Part shown: positions 37,001 through 49,000 of the stretch, one piece after another | How positions within the stretch are numbered: position 1 is the stretch's first letter | Layout: the number at the start of each line of letters is the position of its first letter | NCBI GenBank assembly: GCA_009667805.1 | Contig: CM019064.1 | Coordinates: 80,330,675-80,394,674, forward strand | Source of the DNA: Leptobrachium leishanense | Lineage: Eukaryota > Chordata > Amphibia > Anura > Megophryidae | Length of the DNA: 64,000 nt | Reading direction: 5' to 3' | The notes under the pieces: model-generated | Databases searched by the model: none | The model's input: the letters and a program-made list of their open reading frames with translations, nothing else | Told to the model about the DNA's origin: nothing | Position numbers and translations under genes: made by a program

Positions 37001-40000
37001 TTAAAAGGAAACAAAGTAGCAAAACAAGAGGACATAGTCTTAGATTAGAGGGGCAAAGGTTTAAAAGTAACATCAGGAAGCATTATTTTACTGAGAGGGT
37101 GGTGGATACATGGAACAGTCTTCCAGTTGAAGTGGTAGAGGGTAAAACAGTGATTGAATTTAAGCAAGCATGGGATAGGCATAAGGCTATCCTAAACAAA
37201 AGATAAATCCAGGTAAAGTATCCATGTAATTGGGCAGACTAGATGGGCCGAAAGGTTCTTATCTGCCGACATTTTTCTATGTTTCTATGTTATATGCGGC
37301 TTCAATAAACATGGAAAATAAAAGGTGACACAATAATAGTGCAATAAAACTTAACAAGGTATTAAAATGGGTGATGGCTGATAGGTTTTCACTCACAAAG
37401 AAAGAGCCCCTACACTGTCTCTGAGTGGGCTCGTGCCTGTGGGTTGTTTTGCTTTTTTGTTTCTCAGGTGACCCCCACCTTATTAGGAAACTCCTATCCA
37501 CAAGCATGTAATACAAAGCAGAGAAAATACACTCCTTGTGCAGATCTGATGAATTCAGAGATTAGCAGGGTTATTCAAAGAGATTCGAAAAGTCACCGCA
37601 CGTTCGGTGACTTTTCATTCTCTTCAATTCGGTTTCTTTTGCCGATCCCATTTCGGTGACCCTACGGTGTATTCAGCAAACACCACAGGGTCCCCGAATT
37701 GCAGGGAAAGGCTGCCGCAAACCTGACGAAAACTAACCGCAAAACCCACCGAATGCACGCATAAAAGCCACAAAAACATCTGGATTAACCTGCCGAAAAA
37801 CCTGAGCAGGAGCCGATCACACACAGCGAAGCAGCCGAACAGGAGCCGAATCACACAGAGCCGAAGCAGCTGAGACACAGAGGAGGCAGTGAATAAATTA
37901 GCAAAACCGTTTGTATGAATGTGAAAATGAAACGCTGTTTGCAAAGAAACTACTGAGCGAAAATGTCTGAAATTTGCATATGAGGTCCAGGGAATGATAA
38001 TAAAAAGGGCTGTTACAGAAAAAATAAGTAAACTTAAAAAAAAAAATCGGATTTTTTTAAAAAAAAAAAAAAAACAGAAAAATGCTTAAAGTATCCTAAA
38101 AAATCTATAAATAAAGAGACTTTTTGCTGCAGAATTTTATAATGAATGGTTTATTAGATATTGAATTAAAACGGAAATATTTTTAACATTGAAGTCTATG
38201 GGATTCTCCTGAATAAATTTGCCGAATTAAACCAGAATGGCAGAGCATTAGGGGAACCTTTCACTGCTGGTTTGTGTTCTCTGAATAGCCGAAGCAGTGC
38301 TTTTTCATGGGGATTTCACTGCCCTCGAACAGGCACCGTATGTGCAGGCAATTCGCCAGGATTTGGCGAATTGCCTGCTCTCTGGATAGCCGAATGGCCA
38401 GGAAAGGTAACCGAACGCTGATTTTCAGCGTTCGGTTACCTTTCTCAAGCAATTCGGATCTCTTTGGATAACCCTGTAGTTTTCTGCTGATTTTCTACTT
38501 ACAGTTGGAGGAGCTTCCATAGCTCTCAAATGAACGCCCATGGGTTTATTGTATCGCGAAACCCAGAGAAAAAACACTGAGGATCCAAAGGATTTCCCCA
38601 CGATGGACAGAGTAAAAAGTAAAACAAAATTTATTAAAACATAACCGTAATACAGCTCCAGAACGCATTTCGCCACCATCAAAAGCAGCTTCATTTGATG
38701 CGGCGAAACGCGTTCTAGAGCTGTATTACGGTTTCTTTGTGAGTGAAAACCTATCAGCCATCACCCATTTCAATACTTTAAGTTTTTTTGCACTATTATT
38801 GTGTCACCTTTTATTTTCCATGTTTATTGGAGCCTCATATAACATACGGATTGGTTTGAAGATACAAGGACCCCAATAAGCATTGTTTTGCGCCGTATCA
38901 GGTTATATGTTTTCATTCTGTGTGTTTTTGGTTTAGGGGGAACCACTATACTCTGGTGCTGGCCTTTGGGGATCCTTGGTGGTGGAAACACGTTGTGTGG
39001 CGCTGCACCATCCTTTTGTATTAACTGGGAGAATTAAACTGATGATAGGAATATGTGTATGTGTTTAGATTTCTATATACAAAGTTTTACATGCTAAACC
39101 CCTTGCCGCCGGGGACCTCCCTGTGGCAAGGCGGTCCTGAAAGCCACAGGGGGCGGCATAGCACACCCTGCAGGGTCTAAGGCTTTCCTTCTGTCCTCCT
39201 CCCATTCCGGCGGCACGAGCGTATCACTGGCTGCCAAGGGACCACCTGATTTCAGGTGGTCTATAACACACTTGGCGCACCCGCATTGGGGGCAGGACAA
39301 TGGTAGGTATGGGGAGCCAGTGGGTGTGCTATGCCTGCCCGCGGCATTTAGACCCACCTACCGTGAGGACGCCCTGCAGCGAGAAAGGATTAATGACATT
39401 TGACATTTCTTAGCTTTTGTTTGTTGGAAAGGGTGAAGGTAAAATGATATCAAAGCATGATATTGAGGGAATATCAGTATTATTTATAAAGGAAAGTGTA
39501 TCATTAATATTATTATGATTATTAACCCCTTCACCACCATGTTCAAGTATACTCAATCTTCAAAAGATCCTGCAAGAGCCCAACTTAGAGTAAAGACGAT
39601 CTGGCCTTTTTCTGGAGTAATGTAAAGGAATTTGCTTTTTGCTATCTAATTTTTTATACATATGATCTCCAGAACATGTTCCTAAAGTTGCGGCATAACG
39701 GACATTACAGCCGATGTGCTGCAGCTCAAGGAAATGCTCTCCGTGTCCTTAACAGACATGGAGTCTTGTCTGCATGCGTCTCTGAGACACCTGCTGCAGT
39801 AGCAAAATTTGACCAGCAGGAAGAGACTTCTGCCTGTCAATTTTTATTTTTGAGAAAGTATTTTACCAGGAAGGATACATTGAGATTTCTCTCGTTTTCA
39901 AGTATGTCCTGGGTGGCGAGTATGTACCGTTAGGTGTCTTGCCCAAGGACACTTACTGGAGAGGTTGCTCGTCGGGATCGAACCCATGACTCCACAGGCT

Positions 40001-43000
40001 CTCTCCATGCAGAGCAGTGATGTTACCTCTACTCCACCCAGCCGGCAATTGACCTTACTACTGTATTGTACTGTAAAAATGTATGTATAAACGCTGCATA
40101 CATTTATACAGTTTGGGTAATGGAAAGTGATTTTCAATAAAACCACTGGATTCTGCCTGTGGTTTTATAGAAAATCTCATGGTAGTTAAGTGGTTAAAAA
40201 TAATATACATGCATTTATAGTTATTATTAACTCACATATAACTAACAGGTCTATCCAAAGAAAGGCGAAACTCAGGAGAATTACTGGAGAAGTGAAAATT
40301 CTAAGTCAAAATAGCCAAACCAGAAAATTTCTCCCATTTATCTCACTTTCCAAATCAGCTATTTGGTCTAGATTTTTCTCTTCTCCTGCCAGTTCTTCTG
40401 ATTTTCACCTTTCTCTGAATAACTCCTTAAGTCTCTTCAGGATTCTCCAGGATTCTCCAGGATTCTCCTTGGTCCATAGCAAAAACAAACCCAGCTTTAG
40501 TAATATATTTAAAATAAATTAATGCACAAGGCTAACAAATAGCAGTCTATAGTTTACTTCAATTATAATAATAATAATAAATGTTGACAGTTTTTAATTT
40601 CGTGCATAGGAAAAGTAATTTGATAGATTAATTGCTGGGAGCTCGTCAGACAGCGTTAAATGTATTTCACTGTGTTAGTATGGTATTTTATTTAAAAAAT
40701 AAATAAATAGGCATTTAATAACATTTCACATTTTCCCCAGGCATGCATTGTATTTGGCATTTAGCAGAATTACATCTTTTTACACTTGGGCCCGTAGTGT
40801 CCTGGGGGGCACGGATCAGCACATCTTTTTCCCTGGTAGCCAGCTTGGCACTCACAATCTCCGGTGACAGGATTGCACTTGCCATACAAACAGTTGCATT
40901 GATGTTCACATGAAACGCCCCACCAGCCTTCTTGACATTTGCATCTCCCAGTGATCTGAAAGCAGGGGGATTTGTTGCAGTTGCATTTCACTGCACATCT
41001 CTGACCATAGTAACCATTGTTACATAAACACATCCCATTGGTGTGGTTGCAGCGGGAATTTTGTAGGTTGCACTGGCATTGCTTGTTGCACTGTGTTGCC
41101 CACCAGCCAGGCTCACATTCACAAACTCCGTTGGTCTGATTGCATATCCCATGTACACAGGCACATATATTCTCACAGTTGGGACCCCAGCGGTTTGTAT
41201 TACAGGTACACTGGCCAGTCACAGGATCACATCTTCCATTGGGAAAACAGGCACACGTTTGTTTGCAATCTGGGCCCCAGTACTGGCCTGGGCAACCTGT
41301 TACAGAAATAAAGTGGAAAGAAGTCATATAATTACAATGGAATGGAAACATTATGATACATCAAGAAACAAGGTGAACGTCAGATCAAAACTAATTAATA
41401 TACAGACAATTCAATATCTCCCATAGGCCTTTGAAAATGGTCGGGTATTTGAACGTTCTAAAATAGAATCCTTCTATCCCGGTCAGTATAATCAAGCCTG
41501 GACCTATGATCATTCACATTGTCTGAATAATGCATGATATATGGTGTATTTAACGTCAGGTCTCAAAGCAAAATGTGTAAACTAATATTATTAATTCATA
41601 AAATAAAGGTTTGCCTACATTTGTGAGATTAGATAGGCTACACTGCTGCCCTGTGAAATTTAATTCCGAGTTATTTAGTTATGCTGAGACTTAAAACCCA
41701 AATAAACTGGATCTCACCTTGATTATTACCAATATGAAATGACTATTCATTTAACCAGAGGTTTATTTTCTCGTGCATTCAGTTAGCATCTTTCTGACTC
41801 TACAGGTTTAGATCTGTAAGGCTTATTTATAAAAAATACTAATAATGTTTTCATTGAGCCATTACACACCTGTTATATACACTTGCGTCTACGCAGCTCT
41901 GCGGTGATCTGCCTCCAATCCCAGCCCCCAAACAGTGGGGGCCGACGTACCGGATGACGGGCCTTACTGTGGAATCATGGGATGCAATGTCGTCTAAATC
42001 AGTGGTCGACATGGAAGCCCGTTGGAGGAGCGGGGTCCTTTGGACCCTCTATCTTATCATCGGTAAATGCTACCACAATGTATGAGGCAATGTTGGAAAG
42101 GCCAGAGTCTGACCTTTCTAACAGTGATCCTCATTACAGTACAAAAATAATAAAATGGATTAAAAAAAACACATAAAAAGTAAAACATTCACTACACAGT
42201 GGGTCTCTAAGGGCAGTAAAAAAAAATAATACTGCACAGACCCACCCACCCAAAACCCCCATTTAATAAAAAAATCACCAGTTTTATTATTTTATTACAA
42301 CTTTTTGTGATACAGCTAGGTGATCACTGTAGTAACAATCATCACCTAGATGTCGCAATTGTCACTTTGCCTCCTCCAACATGGCTGCTGTGGATTCAAA
42401 CATAACCCTCAAATGACCCCATAACCTAATGATTGGCTTCCAGCCAATCACGGGGGATGAATTTTTCAAAATCTGGAAATTTTACATTTGTTTCCAAAGT
42501 CTGTCTGCGGATTGTGAGGTGTTAGTGTCACAGAGGCCCTTTCTACAAAAAAGTGATAATTTCCTAAAACACACACATATATACGCACGCACAGGCAAAG
42601 ATTTTCCTGCTTATCGTCTCTATTTTACAAACAACTATGGAATATAGCCCATAGAGGGGTGTGAAATTGATGGGGTGATGGGGGGGGGGGTGAACAAGTA
42701 TCTTCCCACAAAGAGGGGACATCACCAATAACAGATTTTTGTGTTTAAAAATGACATTTTTAATATCATTTTAATTTTAGTTGTTTAGTTGCAGACTAAT
42801 TGTAATACTCATTTTTTAAAATGCTGAAATATATCCTTAAAAACTGAAGGTGTGCTTTGAAAGTGTTAACGCCTCGTCAGTACGCCATAAGATATATAAA
42901 AAAATTAATAAATACAAATAACACATTGTCTTCTCTGATTACTACTAACCGGCTTCATTTTACATCCAGATTAGGAATTTTACCACATCATTTCTTATAT

Positions 43001-46000
43001 CGAAGCTTAAAATGATATAGCTTTTAGCTGTTTTAGTACATGGGGCAGGTGAAGCAGTGAGACTCACGTGAAATGCAGTCAGCCCCGAAGAATCCTGGTT
43101 TGCACATGCAGATCTTGGGCTCGACACAGACCTCGTACGCTTTGCAGACATTATTACCGCAGATTGCTAAGAATATAAATGATATTAATGCAGAGAGTCA
43201 GTGGGCAGTTTGGTACAGAGGGCAATAATAGATGTATCATTAAGTGTAAATGATATAGTAGACATCGTCAATTTTTTAAATTTGATTTCTAACTAAGAAA
43301 CTAAGAAAGTGGCGTCACAAGGGGGTGCGGGGTGCAGCCCGCACCAGGTGACACCACCCCCCAGGGTGACACCCTAAAAAAAACACCTTTTTTTGCCAGG
43401 AAGCCTTGAGCCTTCTCTCATTTTTCAGTATGTCCTGGGTAGGCAAGGCCAAGGCTGGCACTTTCCAGGGGATGGAAAAAAACACCACTAAAGGAGATAT
43501 TAATAGAGCTGTGAAATGACGCAGACAATTCAGTGTTCTGTTGTTCCATGCACTTTGGGGAATCAAATTTCCCTGGTGAATTCACTACAGGGTCCCTGAA
43601 GTGCAGGGAATCAGCGACCGAATGCTGCCGCAAACCCGTCGCCCGCTGTTTTAAAACAAAATACTGAATGAAAATGTCTGGAATTAACATATAAGATCCA
43701 ATGAATGTTAATAAAAAGGTCTGTTACAGAAAAACTGCTTATTATAAAAAAATTGGAAATTGTTTTTGAAAAATGCCTAAAAGATACTAAAAAAATAAAT
43801 AAAAAAAAAATAGACTTTTTACTACAGATTAAAAGAATAACGGTTTATTAGATACTAGTTGTAAAGCCTGCCCAGAGGGCAGTCTATTGTGGATATACTG
43901 CCCCAGCTCATGGATATACTGCCCCAGCTCATGGATATACTGCCCCAGCTCGTGGATACTGCCCCAGCTCGTGGATATTGCCCCAGCACATGGATACTGC
44001 CCCAGCTCGTGGATACTGCCCCCACACGTGGATACTGCCCCAGCTCGTGGATATGCCCCCAGCTCATGGATATGCCCCCCGCACGTGGATACTGCCCCCG
44101 CACGTGGATACTGCCCCCGCACGTGGATACTGCCCCCGCACGTGGATCTGCCCCAGCACGTGGATACTGCCCCAGCACGTGGATACTGCCCCCGCTCGTG
44201 GATACTGCCCCCGCTCGTGGATACTGCCCCAGCACGTGGATACTGCCCCAGCACGTGGATACTGCCCCCGCACGTGGATATTTGCCCCCAGCTCATGGAT
44301 TTGCCCCAGCACGTGGATACTGCCCCAGCACGTGGATACTGCCCCCGCACGTGGATACTGCCCCCGCACGTGGATACTGCCCCCGCACATGGATATTTTC
44401 CCCCAACTCATGGATTTGCCCCAGCTCATGGATTTGCCCCAGCTCATGGATTTGCTCCAGGTCATGGATTTGCTCAGCTCATGGATTTGCCCCCAGCTCA
44501 TGGATTTGCCCCCAGCTCATGGATTTGCCCCAGGTCATGGATTTGCCCCAGCTCATGGATTTGCCCCAGCTCATGGATTTGCTCAGCTCATGGATTTGCC
44601 CCAGGTCATGGATTTGCTCAGCTCATGGATTTGCCCCCAGCTCATGGATTTGCCCCCAGCTCATGGATTTGCTCCAGCTCATGGATTTGCTCAGCTCATG
44701 GATTTGCCCCAGGTCATGGATTTGCTCAGCTCACGGATTTGCCCCCAGCTCATGGATTTGCCCCAGGTCATGGATTTGCCCAGCTCATGGATTTGCCCAG
44801 CTCATGGATTTGCCCCCAGCTCATGGATTTGCCCCCAGCTCATGGATTTGCCCCAGCTCATGGATTTGCCCCAGGTCATGGATTTGCCCAGCTCATGGAT
44901 TTGCCCCAGGTCATGGATTTGCCCAGCTTATGGATTTGCCCCCAGGTCATGGATATGGCCCCCCCAGCGCTCATACTTACCTGTCGAGCGGCGCCAGGGA
45001 AGTGAAGATTTCCCCGCTTCCTGTTTTTGAAGGACCCAAGCCCCGGTCACGTGACCGGGGCTTGGGTCCTTCAAAGCGGAAGCGAGGGAACTTTCCCTCC
45101 GCCGCTCGGGGGTAGGATGCGCGCGGCAGCCGGGTAGAGGCTGCGCCTCTACCCGGCTGCCGCGCGCATCCTACCCCTGAGCGGCGGAGGGAACTTTCCC
45201 TTCGCCGCTCGGGGGACCCGTTAGATGCGCACAGCAGCCGGGCAGAGGCTGCGCTCGCAGCCTCTACCCGGCTGCCGCGCGCATCCAACCCCCGAGCGGC
45301 GGGGGAAACTTTCCCTTCGCCGCTCGGGGGTTGGATGCGCGCGCAGCCGGGTAGAGGCTGCGAGCGCAGCCTCTACCGGCTGCTGTGTGCATGTGTAACC
45401 GCCGCGGCGAGCCGGCAGCCGGCTCGTGCCGCGGCGGTTGCATGCGCGCGCAACCAACCGCCGCTGGTTGCGCGCGCATGCGCAGTAGGGCTTTGGCGAC
45501 GGACAGCCAAAGCCTTACTCTATTATAATATAGATTGGATAAAAACAGGAATATTTTTAACATTGAAGCCTATGGTGTTTGCCTGAATAAACCTGCCGAA
45601 TGAAACCACCAGACTTCAGGACATTTCTCTGCTGTTCAGTATGTCTGAACAGATTAACCATTACTTCTCTATGGGGACTTTCACTGCCTTCAAACAGGCA
45701 CCGTACTTGCTGGCAGTTCGCCAAAATTTGTGTGTGAGCATATCACAGAGCTCCACAGCAATAAACCTCACAGTAATGTGCGCCGTGTATTATGAGCATT
45801 CAGTGTTATATGGGAGCACTGATTTATGAGTAAGAGTAGTAAAAAAAGAAACTGGAAAACTCGGGGGGGGGGGGTGACACAATGAGTTACTACACCGGGT
45901 GACACCAACCCTAGTGACGCCACTGTAATGGGACACTGCTTGATTTCGTTTTTCATTACATATGTCCCAGGTGCCTCATTGCGGGTCCTATATAAAGCTT

Positions 46001-49000
46001 GCACTGCAGAGAGCCCCAGGAGCATGGTCTGTCCCATGTAAGTGAGGCAATTTCATATTAGATTGTAAGCTCTAGAGCAGGGTTCTCTTTCTTACTGTTG
46101 TGTGTCTATTTGTTATGTACCCATTGTACAGCACTACAGAACTTGTTGGCACTTTATAAATACTTGTAACTGTAAAAGCAGGCATTAGGTTAGGATTTTA
46201 GGAAGGGTAAAACCGGTTCTAATGTGGTACATTGATGTTGTTGTAGGCGTATGCAGCATATGATCAAATTTTGCAGTTACGTTCCCATTGTTTATTTTTC
46301 CTAAGCTAAATATATATGGTTCATTTGATTAATAATACTATTTTATTGTAACGTCGATTTTAAAGTAGCAGCATGTAAGATGGATGAGAGTGATCCTATT
46401 AACCAAGTTAGAAAGAGCAAAAAAAAACAAACAACCCATAGTTGTTTAACAGAACATTTATAATGCGTGCCCCTTTTTTTTTATTGTAATTCCAAGTTTA
46501 TTAAAACTTACAGGGAATTCAAAAGTCTAAGAACAGAGTTTATAGAGAATAGACCACTGTAACAGTTACAGGCATTTATACAGCGCCAGCATATTTTGCA
46601 GCGCTTTACAATAGAGAGCACAAACAGGAGACGTACATGATACATGATGAAAAGATGACCCTGCCCGCAGGATAACTGTCCAGGTAGTCCAGCACTTAAC
46701 CAAGCGCTTAACTACTTAAAGGGTTATTTAAAGATCACTGAAATGTCATTGTTTTTTCGTTTGGCTCACTTCGGTGCGATTCGGCAATTACAGTTTGTCG
46801 ACCCTGCGTTGAAGTCACACTTCACTGCAGGGTCCCCGAAGTCGCCACCGACCTATCGGCCTGCCGAACGCGGCCGAAGACAGCCGATCAGCCTGCCGAA
46901 CTGCAGGAAAAAAAAACCACAGAACTCTTCTATTTTTTTAAAAGGTTTTTTATAACAATGAAAATGTGTGGAAATAATAAAAAAAAAGGTCCTATGAAAA
47001 ATAATAAAACTTTCTGTTTTCAGAATAAAAAGTAAACGCCATTAAAAAAAACTGGGAATCAAAAATGTCACCTAAAAAAAATCCAAAAACTACCAAAAAA
47101 TTTCTAAAAAATAAATAAAATGGCTTTTTGCTGAAACTGAAAAGAATAAGGGCTAAATTACAATCTTCGCGCAAACGTTTGCGCCGGCGCAAAAAAACAT
47201 TAACTCGAGGGGTAAAACCATTTGCGCTGAATCCCGTATTACATAGTCAGCGCATCAACCGCGTGCAATCGTCTACCGCGGGTGAACCTGCGTGAACCCT
47301 GCGCGAGCTTACTGTACTGCGCGCGTCCTATACTTAACATTGTGAGCGCAAATGCGAATGTGCACTGGTACGCGGATGGTATTACAATCTATGCGCAGTT
47401 TGCAACGCACAGCCTTTGCGCGCATAATTTTAGCAACTCCTAAGGCTGCTGTCAGACGAGCGTAGTGTTCACGTCCGTGATTGCGCCTAAAAGTACGTCC
47501 GTGATAGCATGAAAGAAAGTCCATTGGAGCCTGACACACGAAGTACGTCCGCACTGAACTGCGGACGCATGACGGACGCTGCAAACGGACGCAGGTTAGG
47601 CAAGAACGTAATACTGCTAGAACGGACGTGCGGAGTGCGCTGCGTCCACAACGTCTGCATAGCTTTGTGTGTGAGTGATGGAGCATGGTCAGACGGACTG
47701 CATTTATACGTCCAGCATTTTTGACGGACAGAATGTTTTTTCATTGTAATTTATTTTTCCCTCCTACATCTGTCAAAAATAACTTCAGTGAAAAAACGGA
47801 CTGTGTGACCACTACTGCGTCATCCGTACTGACGATGTCCGTACTGCACGGACGTACAGTCCGTAGAAATCACGCTCGTCTGACCCTAGCCTAAAAGCTG
47901 GTGTTAACTGCAAATCTGAACAACCTGGCCGAAACCAAATACACCAGCCCAAAAAAAAAAATGCAGCAAAGTATATTAACACATTCAACAAATACCAAAC
48001 CAATAAAACGGAGAGGTTTGTGTGTGCATTTATTATTGCTGCAGCATATATGCTCAGATTGACTGTGGCAGTTTCTTAACATGAGATAATTGTGGGTCTT
48101 AATTCTGATTGTTTTTTTGTCACAATTCAGCCAGTGTGCACACTGTTTTTTTGTCACAATTCAGCCAGTGTGCACACTGATTTTTGCGCGCGACGGTACT
48201 GCGCAAGCATTTGGGCGCGTTCTGCTTGCGCGCGTTATTGATCGGCAGATGAAAAGACACACAAGGATTGTAATTCCAGCGGTGATTTGCGCGCGCAAAA
48301 CTTTTACACTTGGCGCAAAGATTTTCGCATAGCGCGAGGGTTTTTGCACGAAGATTGTAATATAGCCCTAAGTGTTTGAATAAAAAATAAATAAAAACTA
48401 TAATATTTTTTTCAATTGAAACCTATGGGATTCGCCTGTTGAAACCTGTCAAACTGAAGCTGCAAAAATCAGGACATTTCTCTGATATTTCTCTGCTGTT
48501 CCGTGTTCTCTGAATAGATTAACCATTACTTCTCTATGGGGGATTTCACTGCCGCCAAAGGTCACCGTACTTCGCTGGCAATTTGCCAATATATGGTGAA
48601 CTGCCAGCTTTTTGAATAGCCGAATGGCCACGAAATTGCACCATATGGAGAAATTCACTGTTCGGTGCAATTCTGTGGCAAGTTCGGCTGTCTTTGAATA
48701 ACCCTTTTAGAATCGGAAAGCAGCAATGAGGTAATGATTTGGTCAAAGAAAGCCAGTCTGAGGTATTTATGTTGGTGCTAAAAGTCGATTCATATTCCAT
48801 ACATCTCCTCTCCATGATACAGGTCGTCAAGGAGCACGTGTGCGATTATATGGAGCATTATTTGTAAGTAATGCAAGAGCTCACACTCAGGGCCAGTACT
48901 TCCACTAGGCAAGATAGGCAGCCACCTAGGATGCACTGCGACCTAGGGACACAGTCGGTCCCAACCCGGGTTCCATTTTTGTACCCCTTCCTCATTGTTT

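Larger units (their letters stand above)
36525..38925. mobile_element. element with long inverted arms, carrying CR1 and MITE insertions
   Basis: The left arm (36525-36589 plus 37290-37410) and the right arm (38733-38925) are inverted copies. CAAAACAATGCTTATTGGGG pairs with CCCCAATAAGCATTGTTTTG, and GTGATGGCTGATAGGTTTTC with its complement. Between them lie the MITE at 37566-38476 and a palindrome at about 38645-38735 with CGAAACGCGTTCTAGAGCTG. The superfamily is not identified. Confidence 0.75.
43855..45534 (-). mobile_element. Helitron copy 2 with CCCCAGCTCATGG array
   Basis: On the minus strand it starts TCTATATTATAATAGAGTAAG after A and ends CTAG before T, with the hairpin CTGCCC-TCT-GGGCAG 13 bases from the end. 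Removing it restores the MITE sequence TTTATTAGATA-TTGGATAAAA, which is intact in sister copies. No helicase remains. The interior is the array at 43897-44960 and a chain of palindromes at 45014-45500. Confidence 0.92.
43307..45925. mobile_element. hAT-like element family B, copy 1, with nested insertions
   Basis: The left end AAGTGGCGTCACAAGGGGG and right end CCCTAGTGACGCCACTG are inverted. The next internal blocks GCCCGCACCAGGTGACACC and CCGGGTGACACCAACC are shared with 57996-60391. The 8-bp flanks are not convincingly duplicated. Inside is a diverged CAGGG-family MITE (about 43470-45735), itself split by the Helitron. Confidence 0.75.
46719..48706. mobile_element. CAGGG-family MITE, copy E, holding two nested MITEs
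   Basis: Ends AAGGGTTATTTAAAGATC and TGTCTTTGAATAACCCTT with exact TTA duplications (46716-46718, 48707-48709). It is interrupted by 47150-48368. Without the insertion it is about 770 bp, normal for the family. Confidence 0.82.

Noticed and set aside
43887..45115. Frames of 350-408 codons (repeating [18 protein letters not shown])
   Set aside because: Translation of the CCCCAGCTCATGG minisatellite inside a Helitron, open on several frames at once.
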